Shown here one piece after another: positions 19,091-27,372 of a DNA stretch of 64,000 nucleotides. Position numbers and translations under genes: made by a program. Origin of the DNA: Noviherbaspirillum sedimenti (GTDB taxonomy: Bacteria > Pseudomonadota > Gammaproteobacteria > Burkholderiales > Burkholderiaceae_D). The notes under the pieces are model-generated. The model was not told the origin of the DNA. It did not search any database and was given only the letters and a program-made list of their open reading frames with translations. The stretch is from assembly GCF_003590835.1 (NCBI RefSeq), contig NZ_QYUQ01000002.1, positions 3,534,001 to 3,598,000 of the forward strand. Reading direction: 5' to 3'. Numbering within the stretch: position 1 is the stretch's first letter; each line of letters starts with the position of its first letter.

Positions 19091-19428
19091 ACGACGTCGC
19101 GTCCTGCCGCATTGGCCGCGCGCAGCATTTCCAGCAGCGGGAAGGCGCGGGCGCCGAAGCTGACGGTTTTGGCGGCCAGCTGCCTGTGGTTTTCGGCGTC
19201 GAAACTGCCTTCGTCGTCGGTTTCCGCCTCGCGCTGCGCTGCCAGCTCGGCCTCGCGCGCATGCTCGGCTTCGATTGCCGCTTCCAGCTTTGCTATTGCC
19301 GCGCCGGTTTCGGCGGCCGTGATGATGCCGCGCGCGACATCCTTGCCCAGCAGGTCGAGCAGACGCTTGGCGTGTTCGGCGTACATCAGGATATCGGCGG
19401 CGGCTTTGGATTTGAAGGTGATTAACAT
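19078..19428 (-). CDS. DUF1840 family protein
   Basis: A 116-aa cytosolic protein beginning M-L-I-T-F-K-S-K-A-A-A-D-I-L-M-Y, the signature of DUF1840 in betaproteobacteria. The middle is charged and Glu/Ala-rich and likely helical; the end F-P-L-L-E-M-L-R-A-A is conserved in the family. The function is unknown. It overlaps the rsmB start by 13 bp, so the two are translationally coupled. Confidence 0.85.
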   Translation of the reverse strand: MLITFKSKAAADILMYAEHAKRLLDLLGKDVARGIITAAETGAAIAKLEAAIEAEHAREAELAAQREAETDDEGSFDAENHRQLAAKTVSFGARAFPLLEMLRAANAAGRDVVWGV

Positions 19429-19485
19429 GTTGGTGACTCCTTACGCAGGGTTGGGGGCAGACTGTGGCGCTCGCCGAGCGTGCCC

Positions 19486-20031
19486 TTAGTCCGGTTTGAA
19501 GGATGAAAAAAATGTGTCGGCCTCGGCCCGCACGACTTTTTGCGGCGGACCGAGCACCAGCACCTGGTAGACCCGGGCATCCTTGGCCACGAAGCGTGCC
19601 AGCAGGAGGAGCTCTGCTCCGTTCGGCGCGCGCGCGCCGATGGCTTCGACTTCAAGCGGCGCGGCGCCTGCTTTGCCTGCGTCTTTGGGATCACCCGTTT
19701 CGCGCTTGATGCTGCCATGGATGTTTAGCACCAGCGCAGTTTTCATGGCAGACAGTGCGGCGGATGCGCCGGCGGCAGCGGGCAGGGTGGCGGCGCCGAC
19801 GGCAAACGTGACGCCATCGACTTCAGCCGCGGTCATCGTCATCTCGACCTGGGCGACACCGAGATCGACCGGTCGTGTCATGCTGGCCGGCTTGGCCGGC
19901 AAGAGCACTTCAAAGGGTACGGGATTGCCGCGCACGACGCGCCAGTCGAATTTCGGGCTGCAAGCCGACAGCATGCAGGCAATGGCCAGGGTGAAGGCGG
20001 CACGCAGCAAGGATGCGTAAGATTTTTGCAT
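19486..20031 (-). CDS. Putative outer-membrane lipoprotein
   Basis: A 181-aa protein with a lipoprotein signal peptide: a basic start, a hydrophobic core and the lipobox L-S-A-C at residues 21-24. The mature part is mixed alpha/beta with no motif I recognise; similar genes sit upstream of rsmB in related genomes only by impression, not by check. It lies 57 bp upstream of the DUF1840 gene and is probably the first gene of this leftward unit. Confidence 0.7.
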   Translation of the reverse strand: MQKSYASLLRAAFTLAIACMLSACSPKFDWRVVRGNPVPFEVLLPAKPASMTRPVDLGVAQVEMTMTAAEVDGVTFAVGAATLPAAAGASAALSAMKTALVLNIHGSIKRETGDPKDAGKAGAAPLEVEAIGARAPNGAELLLLARFVAKDARVYQVLVLGPPQKVVRAEADTFFSSFKPD

Positions 20032-20186
20032 GACCGCAATGGTATCAGGCTGTACGGAAGAAAGCTGGATGTCCGTCAGCGAATCGCATTTCCCCGCCCG
20101 GTGCGATGGCTGCGATTCTTTTAACCTGCATCAATCCGATGATAATTCACCACAATCAAGCGAGTTCGCGGAGGCGTGGATGCGCG

Positions 20187-20204
20187 CTAGGAGTCTGCGC
20201 GGCA
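20187..20204 (+). repeat. Left terminal inverted repeat of the IS
   Basis: CTAGGAGTCTGCGCGGCA, matching the complement of 21717-21734 exactly. It lies 42 bp before the proposed transposase start. Confidence 0.9.
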
Positions 20205-20245
20205 GAACGCTGATGTCATCCGAATAGATTCGTAAACGTTGATTC

Positions 20246-21577
20246 GTGATGACATCGAGCTATCTTCCCTACGATCCGCAGCAGCAAATGCTGCTTCCCC
20301 CTGCATTGCAAGAGTGGCTACCAGATGGCCATCTTGCGTACTACATCAGCGATACGATCGATGCGCTTGATCTGAGCACCTTCCATGCGCGATATGCAGG
20401 TGGCGGGCCGCGCAATCAGCCCTTTCATCCGGCGATGATGGTCAAAGTGCTGGTTTATGGCTATGCGACCGGGGTGTTCTCGTCGCGCAAGCTGGCAAAG
20501 AAGCTGCATGAAGACGTTGCCTTCCGGGTACTTGCTGCTGGCAATTATCCCGCGCACCGCACGATCTGCGACTTCCGTGCTTTCCATCTGAAAGAGTTGT
20601 CCGACTTGTTCGTGCAAGTGGTGAAGTTGGCGCGCGAGTGCGGCCTGGTCAAGTTGGGAACCATCGCTGTGGATGGGACCAAGATTAAGGCCAACGCATC
20701 GCGCCACAAGGCCATGAGTTATGAGCGCATGAAGAAATCGGAGCTGGAATTGAAGGCGCAGATCGACGCGCTACTGGCCAAGGCCAAGGCAGCCGACCTG
20801 GCCGAGAAGAACGAGCCGGCACTGGACATTCCAGCTGAGATAAGCCGACGCGAGGACCGGCTTGCAGCCATTGGCGCGGCGCGCGCACGGCTGGAGGAAC
20901 GCCAGCGTCAGGCAGATACCGAGCGTGGCCGCAGCGCTGACGACGACAATACGCCGCCAGACGGCGATGGTAAGGCGCTCAAGAAGTCGAAATACAAGTA
21001 CAAGTTCGGTGAGCCCAAGCCCAAGGCCCAGGACAACTTTACCGACCCGGAAAGCCGGATCATGAAGCGCGCCGGTGGCGGCTTCGATTACAGCTACAAC
21101 GCGCAAGCCGCAGTCGATGATACGGCGCACATCATCGTCGCTGCCGAACTGACCAATAGCGGCGCCGATAGCCGTCAATTGCCCGCGGTGCTGGCGGCGG
21201 TCAAGGCGAATACGGGCGACGATCCGCACCAGGTCGTCGCCGATGCAGGCTATCGATCCGAGGCCGTGTTTGAAACGCTGCGTGATCATCCCGCCGAGAT
21301 CATCGTTGCCCTTGGGCGCGAAGGTAGACAAGCGCTTGGGATTGATCCGAACAAACGCCCACTCTCGGCGGCCATGGCAGAACGATTCAAATCCACCGCC
21401 ACCCAAGATGCCTACCGGCGGCGCAAGTGGTTATCCGAACCGCCAAATGGTTGGATCAAGCACGTACTGGGCTTCCGACAATTTAGCATGCGCGGCATCG
21501 CCAAGGCCCAGGCAGAGTGGAAACTCGTCTGCGCTGCGCTTAACCTGCGAAGAATGGCAAATATGATGTGTGCGTAG
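20246..21577 (+). CDS. IS1182-family transposase
   Basis: A 443-aa DDE transposase. The N-terminal domain (about 8-110) carries P-A-L-Q-E-W-L-P and the conserved P-F-H-P-A-M-M-V-K-V-L-V-Y-G-Y block. A Lys/Glu-rich central stretch follows (150-245). The catalytic core includes the first Asp in A-V-D-G-T-K, D-A-G-Y-R-S, and the C-terminal Glu in a Y-R-R-R-K-W-L-S-E-P-P-N-G-W region. The length is normal and no frameshift is seen, so the element is probably active. An ATG at 20249 is an equally good start. Confidence 0.95.
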   Translation: MMTSSYLPYDPQQQMLLPPALQEWLPDGHLAYYISDTIDALDLSTFHARYAGGGPRNQPFHPAMMVKVLVYGYATGVFSSRKLAKKLHEDVAFRVLAAGNYPAHRTICDFRAFHLKELSDLFVQVVKLARECGLVKLGTIAVDGTKIKANASRHKAMSYERMKKSELELKAQIDALLAKAKAADLAEKNEPALDIPAEISRREDRLAAIGAARARLEERQRQADTERGRSADDDNTPPDGDGKALKKSKYKYKFGEPKPKAQDNFTDPESRIMKRAGGGFDYSYNAQAAVDDTAHIIVAAELTNSGADSRQLPAVLAAVKANTGDDPHQVVADAGYRSEAVFETLRDHPAEIIVALGREGRQALGIDPNKRPLSAAMAERFKSTATQDAYRRRKWLSEPPNGWIKHVLGFRQFSMRGIAKAQAEWKLVCAALNLRRMANMMCA

Positions 21578-21716
21578 TTTAAAAATGGGGAAAACGCACA
21601 TTCCGGTGTCGCGCCGCAGCTCAAAAACGCCTATCAGTCAGCAATTTCAGAATTCAATGCCGGGCCAATATCAGCCCGGCTGGCGTTGCGCCCGTTTCGC
21701 TCGCTCAAATTCTGTT

Positions 21717-21734
21717 TGCCGCGCAGACTCCTAG
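21717..21734 (+). repeat. Right terminal inverted repeat of the IS
   Basis: Exact inverse complement of 20187-20204. It ends in CTAG. Confidence 0.9.
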
Positions 21735-21757
21735 GTCTCCGGCGTAATAATGTTTTC

Positions 21758-22212
21758 CTATGGCAAACATTGCAACTTAAGCATCGGCCCCCGGCTTGCC
21801 ATCGATACGCGCAGTGTGGGCGGGGCTGCAAGCAAGTCCGCTTGCGTCACATGGTGGTCAAGCCTGAAAACGCTGACTGCTTGAGATAATGCGCCGGCTT
21901 GATCCTGCATGCTCTGCGCAGCCGCCGCAGCCTCTTCCACCAGCGCCGCGTTCTGCTGCGTCGCTTCGTCCATCTGTGAAATTGCCCGTGCCGTGCAAAA
22001 TGTCGGTTGCGATCAACTGATTGCGGTTGATCAGTCGCATGAGTTGATCGAGCTGCAGCGATGCGACCAGACCCTCATCATAGATAGTCTGCACCGAATC
22101 ATTGGTGTTGCTTAACCTGTAATTTGCTACGCTCCCTATGAACACCATGAGGGCGGCGAGAAAGGAAATCAGACAGATCAAGCCTTGCCTTGATAGAAAT
22201 ACTTTCCAACAT
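21758..22212 (-). pseudogene. Decayed methyl-accepting chemotaxis protein gene
   Basis: Remnant of a chemoreceptor. An ATG at 22212 with GAGGA upstream encodes M-L-E-S-I-S-I-K-A-R-L, the usual receptor N-terminus. A one-base insertion near 22180 then moves the membrane segment (L-I-S-F-L-A-A-L-M-V-F-I-G) into another frame. After about 110 codons the sequence jumps, near 21985, straight to the very end of the signalling domain (A-I-S-Q-M-D-E-A-T-Q-Q-N-A-A-L-V-E-E), again in a new frame. HAMP and nearly all of the signalling hairpin, roughly 350 residues, are deleted. The gene cannot make a working receptor. It lies 23 bp from the IS end, which may have contributed to the deletion. Confidence 0.85.
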
Positions 22213-22338
22213 TTCAATTCCTCAAAATCCGCTTCATGCTTTTCTCGCCCAGAAATTGTCAGTTTCCGCTTTGCACGGTTGCGCTCGTCAGCCAAGCCGC
22301 GCCGCGCTCGCTGCATCTTTCAACAACCTACAGCCCTC

Positions 22339-22914
22339 TCAACCGAGTTCGCGGATCAAGCTTTCCGCCTGCGGCCATTCGCCGAAGCCAGCGGCTGGAT
22401 TGAGGTGGCCGGCCGCGCCGATATTGACGAGCCGGCTGCCCCAATCCTTGGCCAATTGTTCAATACGATCGAAGCTTCCAAGCGGGTCATTGGTGCTTGC
22501 CGCGACAATGCTGGGGAAGGGCAACGGCGTTCTGGGTATGGGTAGCCAGCCGTTGTCGCGTATGGCGTCCGTGGTCGGATAGCCTGCCGGCATCGGCGAT
22601 TCGAGATCGGCTGGTGCGGCCAGCAAGGCGCCGTGAATGGGCCGCTGGTGCCGTTGCGCCCAGTGCACGGTGATCATCACGCCGGCGCTATGGGCAACCA
22701 GGATCACCGGCCCCTCGATTTCCGCCAAGGCCTGGTCCAGGGCCGCCACGCGGGCGGCGCAGCTCAGCTTGTCGTGTTCCAGCGGCGGTACCGAACGTGC
22801 ATTGGGCAGTTTTTTTTGCAGAATGGTTTGCCAATGTTCCTCGACGTGATCCCGCAAGCCGGGGACGATCAGAATGGTGGGAGTGGATGATGCGTTCATA
22901 GGATTTGTGCACAT
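22339..22914 (-). CDS. RBBP9/YdeN-type alpha/beta hydrolase
   Basis: A 191-aa serine hydrolase of the RBBP9/YdeN family (COG3545). The N-terminus is I-L-I-V-P-G-L, the nucleophile elbow is A-H-S-A-G, and a C-terminal Asp (T-N-D-P) and His (A-A-G-H-L-N) complete the triad. It is cytosolic with no signal peptide. The substrate is unknown. It begins 17 bp downstream of the MFS carrier gene on the same strand and is probably the last gene of that unit. Met6 (22899) is an alternative start; neither has a strong ribosome binding site. Confidence 0.85.
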   Translation of the reverse strand: MCTNPMNASSTPTILIVPGLRDHVEEHWQTILQKKLPNARSVPPLEHDKLSCAARVAALDQALAEIEGPVILVAHSAGVMITVHWAQRHQRPIHGALLAAPADLESPMPAGYPTTDAIRDNGWLPIPRTPLPFPSIVAASTNDPLGSFDRIEQLAKDWGSRLVNIGAAGHLNPAAGFGEWPQAESLIRELG

Positions 22915-22930
22915 GCAAAAAAGGTGTCGC

Positions 22931-24241
22931 TCACGAGGCGAGAGCCTGAATGTGTTTCAAGTCACCGGCGTAATAGTGTTTGCCGATGAAAAACGCAGCC
23001 GCAGCCAGGAGGGCGATGACGGGAATGATCTGCAAGGCGCCGAGCAGGCCGATGCGATCGGCGATCACGCCGGTGACAAACGGGCCGGGCGCCAGGCCGA
23101 GCAGATTGTTGGCCAGGGTGAGCGTGGCAAAGGCGCTCGAATGGATCGCGGCGGGAGTGAGATTGGCCACCATGGCGCCGGCCGGGCCGGTGGTCCCCGC
23201 GACCAGGAACATGCCGGCGCCGATCAGCACCAGCTGCGGCATACCGGCGGGCAGTTGAAAGGCGATTAGCAGCAGGACGCTGGAGATAAGCGAATAAGCC
23301 ATCGCGACCCACCACTTTCTGTTGGGTGCATTGCGGCTCAAGCGATCGGTGATCATGCCGCATACCACCATGCCGATGGCGCCGAAGAGAATGAAGATAC
23401 CGGCCAGCGCGCCGGCTTTGTCCGTGGCGAGATGGTAATAGCGGTTCAGGTAACTCGGCATCCAGGCGATCATGGCTGCCATGAGGAAGAGTTGCAGGCC
23501 GCTGCCGATGTACGCCAGGCGAACGGCGTTCGAGCCAAACAGGGCTTCGATCAGACGCCGTGCGCCGGCACGGCTGACCTTGCCTTGCGCCGCCTTGGCG
23601 GCCCGAGCCGCAGGACAGGATCCCAGCTTTTTTTCAATGACGATGGCGCGATACAGGGCGACCAGCAGCAAACCGAAAATGGCCATGGCGCCGAACGACC
23701 AACGCCAGCCGAATTGGGTGGCTATGACGCCGCCCAAAGCCATGCCGAGAACGGAACCAAACGCACCCCCGGCCATGAAGGCGCCGCTGAGGGTCGAACG
23801 CATGTGGGGCGGGAAGATGCTCAGGATCAGCGCAATGCCGACGCTGCCGTAGGCGGCTTCGCCGACGCCGACGAAAAAGCGTGCCGCAAACATCTCGCCG
23901 TAGTTGGTCGCCAGCGCGCAGCCCAGGGTCGCCAGGCTCCACAGGGCGGCCATGAGGGTAATACTCTTGACGCGGCCCCAGCGGTCGGCAATCACCGACA
24001 GGGGAAAAGTCAGCAAGCCAACCAGCAGGGCGACGACGCCGCTTAAGGAACCCAGCTGCGTATCCGATAGGACCCATTCGGCCTTGAGGATGGGAAACAC
24101 CGCATTGAGAACCTGGCGTGACATGTAGTCCGACAGCAGCAGGCCAAAGGTCAAGGCAAAGACCAGCCAGGCATAAGGGCGAGAAACCCGTGACGCGGCG
24201 GAAGTATCCACTGCAATGGTGTGAACGGCGTGCATGCCCAA
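22931..24241 (-). CDS. MFS transporter, copy 1
   Basis: A 436-aa major facilitator carrier with about 12 membrane segments. The MFS signature D-R-W-G-R-V-K lies between segments 2 and 3, and the motif L-S-D-Y-M-S-R-Q follows the first segment. It is a close paralogue of the carrier at 34754-36079 (shared L-K-A-E-W, S-D-T-Q-L-G-S-L and A-D-R-W-G-R-V). The start TTG at 24241 gives M-G-M-H, the same N-terminus as the paralogue, and has GGAG six bases upstream. The substrate is probably an organic acid used by the nearby catabolic enzymes (inference). Confidence 0.88.
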   Translation of the reverse strand: MGMHAVHTIAVDTSAASRVSRPYAWLVFALTFGLLLSDYMSRQVLNAVFPILKAEWVLSDTQLGSLSGVVALLVGLLTFPLSVIADRWGRVKSITLMAALWSLATLGCALATNYGEMFAARFFVGVGEAAYGSVGIALILSIFPPHMRSTLSGAFMAGGAFGSVLGMALGGVIATQFGWRWSFGAMAIFGLLLVALYRAIVIEKKLGSCPAARAAKAAQGKVSRAGARRLIEALFGSNAVRLAYIGSGLQLFLMAAMIAWMPSYLNRYYHLATDKAGALAGIFILFGAIGMVVCGMITDRLSRNAPNRKWWVAMAYSLISSVLLLIAFQLPAGMPQLVLIGAGMFLVAGTTGPAGAMVANLTPAAIHSSAFATLTLANNLLGLAPGPFVTGVIADRIGLLGALQIIPVIALLAAAAFFIGKHYYAGDLKHIQALAS

Positions 24242-24371
24242 AATCGTCTCCAGTAGTTTTTATCGTGGCAGCGTTATGAGAAAAATGCCGCCATCAAGTA
24301 AATTGCCGCCCGGGACAGAATGCATTGATGCATCTTGCCCCGAGCGGAAAGGTGGAACAGGCTCAGCGGTA

Positions 24372-25424
24372 TTATCCGCGCTGCGGCAGGTTCTTTTGCC
24401 CCGGCTTGCGGTTCGGGGCCATGCCGTGGGCGGTCAGGGTTTCGTCGGCATTCTTGTACCAGGTGCCGATGCGGTAGATTTCACGCGCTTCCTTGCCGTT
24501 GGCGATCTCGCGGCCGAGTTCCTTGGCCACGCGCACCGTCTGCTTGATTTGGTCCACCGAACCAAAGCGCTTGCCGTGCTGATCGATGATGGTGTCTTCG
24601 TTGCCGCAGCGCGGATGCAGGCCCATGGCCAGGGCCATGGTATTGAACGGCAATACGTTCTTCAGCAGCGACTCGGCAGTCAACGTGCAGCCATCGGGCG
24701 CGCGGTGGATGAAGTTGAAGAAGTTGAACGGGTTGGGGCCGTCGAAACCGCCGCCGATGCCGATCCAGGTCAGGTTCAGCGGGCCGGTGTATGCGCCCTT
24801 GCGCACCATGCGTTCCAGGGTTTCCAGAGCGTGCATGCCGGTCAACTGGAAATGCGGCTGGATGCCGTTGGCTTGCAGGCGCTTGAGGTGTTCTTCCACC
24901 CAGGCCGGGCCGGCCGGCACGGTCATCTCGCGGTAGGCGGCGCCGATGGCCGGATGCCCCAGCGAAGTGCCCTCCAGGTATTCGGGGTAGAGCAGCTCCA
25001 TAATGTTCATCTGGGTGGTGTTGATCGCCACCGTCACCTGATCCGGCTTGGGGTCGAGTTCGGCCAGCATGTGGCGGGTGTCGTCGGACAGCCACTTGGC
25101 GGCCTGTCCGTCGTCTTCCGGCGCGAAGGAAATCGAGCCGCCGACCTGGATGATCATGTCGGGCGCGACCTTGCGCACGCCGGCGATCAGTTCATTGAAC
25201 TTGGACAGGCGCTTGGAGCCCTTGCCATCGAGTTCGCGCACGTGCAGGTGCAGCACGGTGGCGCCGGCTTCGTAGCACTCGGCTGCCTTGTCGATCTGTT
25301 CCTGCATGGTCACCGGAATGTCTTCCGGGAAGTCTGCAGGCATCCACTCGGGGCCGTACGGGGCCACGGTGATGACTACCTTGTCCATGTTCTCCGGGTG
25401 CAGCGAATCGTCTAGAAATTGCAT
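24372..25424 (-). CDS. Beta-keto acid cleavage enzyme (BKACE family)
   Basis: A 350-aa TIM-barrel enzyme of the BKACE family, whose founding member cleaves 3-keto-5-aminohexanoate with acetyl-CoA. The zinc-binding pair H59-x-H61 sits in L-H-L-H-V-R-E. Further landmarks are T-V-A-P-Y-G near 20, I-Q-V-G-G-S-I-S and H-P-R-C-G-N-E-D. It condenses a beta-keto acid with acetyl-CoA to give acetoacetate and a new acyl-CoA. It is longer than the usual 270-310 aa. It sits between a carrier and oxidative enzymes on the same strand, suggesting a catabolic pathway. The actual keto-acid substrate cannot be read from the sequence. Confidence 0.9.
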   Translation of the reverse strand: MQFLDDSLHPENMDKVVITVAPYGPEWMPADFPEDIPVTMQEQIDKAAECYEAGATVLHLHVRELDGKGSKRLSKFNELIAGVRKVAPDMIIQVGGSISFAPEDDGQAAKWLSDDTRHMLAELDPKPDQVTVAINTTQMNIMELLYPEYLEGTSLGHPAIGAAYREMTVPAGPAWVEEHLKRLQANGIQPHFQLTGMHALETLERMVRKGAYTGPLNLTWIGIGGGFDGPNPFNFFNFIHRAPDGCTLTAESLLKNVLPFNTMALAMGLHPRCGNEDTIIDQHGKRFGSVDQIKQTVRVAKELGREIANGKEAREIYRIGTWYKNADETLTAHGMAPNRKPGQKNLPQRG

Positions 25425-25455
25425 GTTGTCCTCCTTGGGTGGTTTATGTTGTCAT

Positions 25456-26303
25456 TTAAAATGGCTTGTCGCCAATGATGGCGGCGCGCTCCATCTTGCG
25501 ATGGCAAGGCGGGTAATCCATCACCGCGTAGTGCTGCGTCGAGCGGTTGTCCCAGATCGCCATGCTGTTCGGTTTCCAGCGCCAGCGGACTTGAAATTCC
25601 GGGACGTAAGCCTGGCTGATCAGGTAGCGCAGCAGGTCCGAGGCGCCCGGATTGGCATCCTGGCCATAACGCACGTTTGCCGGCGTGTGGTAGTTGGTGA
25701 TGTGCGTCGTGAAGGCATTGACGAACAAGATCTTGTCGCCGGTTTCCGGATGCGTACGCACCACCGGGTGTTCCGGATCGGGAAACTGGGATTTCAGGGC
25801 CAGGCGTTTTTCAATCGGCATGGCGGCGCCGAAGCTGGCTTCGATGCTGTGGCGGGCACGCAGGTTGGCGATCCTGGCCTTGATCTCTTCCGGCAGTTTT
25901 TCATAGGCCAGCGCCATGTTCGCCCACATGGTGTCGCCGCCGACCGGCGGGCACTCCACGCAGCGCAGCACGGCGCCCATGGGCGGGGCTTCGCGCCAGG
26001 TGGCATCGGTGTGCCAGGCATTCTCATAGCGATCCGCCGGTTGCTCGGGGATTTGTAGATGCGCACCAGCCCAGGATTTTCGGGATCGCTGCCGGCGACC
26101 GGATGGTCTTCCAGTTCGCCGAAGCGGCGGGCGAAGGCGGCATGCTCGGCGCGCGTAATGTTTTGGTCGCGCAGGAACAGGACTTTATGCCGCAACAGCT
26201 GTGCCCCGATTTCCGCGAACAGGCCATCGTCATGCACGGCGTCGGCCAGGTTGACGCCGACCAGTTCGGCGCCGAGGCTGCATGTCAGTTGTTCGATCTT
26301 CAT
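25456..26303 (-). pseudogene. TauD/TfdA-type dioxygenase with frameshift
   Basis: An alpha-ketoglutarate-dependent Fe(II) dioxygenase gene broken by one base. The first part starts at 26303 (GAGGAGACATTACAA before ATG) with M-K-I-E-Q-L and runs to about residue 85 (V-R-I-Y-K-S-P). At the G4 run 26047-26050 one base is missing. Restoring it joins the frame carrying the iron motif W-H-T-D (about 26002-26010), then M-G-A-V-L-R-C-V and the C-terminal half with R-S-T-Q-H-Y-A. Without the frameshift it would be about 282 aa, normal for TauD. The homopolymer makes a sequencing error possible, so the gene may be intact. It lies 31 bp upstream of the BKACE gene. Confidence 0.8.
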
Positions 26304-26331
26304 TTGTAATGTCTCCTCTGGAATTATTTTC

Positions 26332-27312
26332 TTAGATGACGAAGATCGATGACCCGGTGGTCTTGCGCGCTTCCAGGTCGCGGTGCGCCTGGACCGCGTC
26401 TTCCAGCGCATAGCGCTGGTTGATCTCGATCTTGATGCGGCCGGCCGCGACATGGCCGAAGATTTCGCCGGCGAGCGCGGCTTTTTCCGCCGGATCGGCG
26501 ATGTAGTCGGCCAGCGCCGGACGGGTCAGGTAGAGCGAACCCTTCATCGCCAGCAATTGCGGATCGAACGGCGGGATGGTGCCGGAGGCGGTGCCCACGC
26601 AGACCATCAGGCCGCGGCGCTTGAGCGAGTCGAGCGATGCCGTGAAGGTGCTCTTGCCGACGCTGTCAAATACGACATTGACGCCGACGCCATTAGTCAA
26701 TTCGCGCGCGCGCTTGGCGACATCCTCATGGCTGTAGTTGATGACTTCATCGCAGCCGTGGGCGCGCGCAACGGCGGCCTTTTCTTCGGTGGAAACGGTG
26801 CCGATCACGCGCAGGCCGAGGATCTTGGCCCATTGCGAGACGATCAAGCCGACGCCGCCAGCGGCAGCATGCAGCAGTAGGGTGTCGCCCGGCTTGAAAT
26901 CATAGATGCGCCGCATCAGGTAGGCCGAGGTCAGGCCGCGCATGGTCATGGCGGCGGCGGTTTCGCAGCTGATTGCGTCCGGCAGCTTGATCAGGGGCGC
27001 CGCCGCGATCAGGCGCACAGTGCTGTAGGCGCCCAGGGTATTCAAAAACCCGGTATAGGTCACGCGGTCTCCGACGGCGACGTTGCTCACGCCCGGACCG
27101 ACGGCTTCGACCACGCCGGCGGCTTCGACGCCCATGCCGGCCGGCAGCGGAATCGGGTAGGTGCCGTTGCGGAAGTAGGTATCGGCGAAATTGAGGCCGA
27201 CAGCGACATGGCGCAGGCGGACCTGGCCCTCGCCGGGCTCGCCGACCTGGATGTCTTCGTAACGCAGAACCTCAGGGGCGCCGGCTTCATAGAAGCGAAC
27301 TGCTTTTTCCAA
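26332..27312 (-). CDS. NADPH:quinone oxidoreductase (zeta-crystallin type)
   Basis: A 326-aa medium-chain dehydrogenase without zinc ligands. The N-terminal GroES-like domain has G-L-N-F-A-D-T-Y-F-R-N-G and G-M-G-V-E-A-A-G-V-V. The cofactor fold has A-A-A-G-G-V-G and the NADPH-type segment after G-T-V-S-T-E-E-K. It reduces quinones or enoyl compounds by NADPH. It is the gene upstream of the broken dioxygenase, 28 bp apart, on the same strand, and is probably in one unit with the BKACE gene. The specific acceptor is unknown. Confidence 0.92.
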   Translation of the reverse strand: MEKAVRFYEAGAPEVLRYEDIQVGEPGEGQVRLRHVAVGLNFADTYFRNGTYPIPLPAGMGVEAAGVVEAVGPGVSNVAVGDRVTYTGFLNTLGAYSTVRLIAAAPLIKLPDAISCETAAAMTMRGLTSAYLMRRIYDFKPGDTLLLHAAAGGVGLIVSQWAKILGLRVIGTVSTEEKAAVARAHGCDEVINYSHEDVAKRARELTNGVGVNVVFDSVGKSTFTASLDSLKRRGLMVCVGTASGTIPPFDPQLLAMKGSLYLTRPALADYIADPAEKAALAGEIFGHVAAGRIKIEINQRYALEDAVQAHRDLEARKTTGSSIFVI

Positions 27313-27372
27313 AATATTCTCCTCGAATCTCGAAATGGGTGGTTTATAGGGATGGGTGCGACATTGCCTCGA

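Larger units (their letters stand above)
20187..21734 (+). mobile_element. Complete IS1182-family insertion sequence
   Basis: A 1548-bp element bounded by perfect 18-bp inverted repeats and carrying one intact transposase gene. Both outer ends read CTAG, so either CTAG belongs to the repeats or it is a 4-bp target duplication, a target seen with some members of the family. It sits between the lipoprotein gene and a decayed chemoreceptor gene and does not interrupt a recognisable frame. Confidence 0.9.

Noticed and set aside
24312..24340. Third TGTCCC-type operator at the GGGACA near 24312
   Set aside because: There is no second half-site 21 bp away, so it does not match the pattern at 29728 and 36673.
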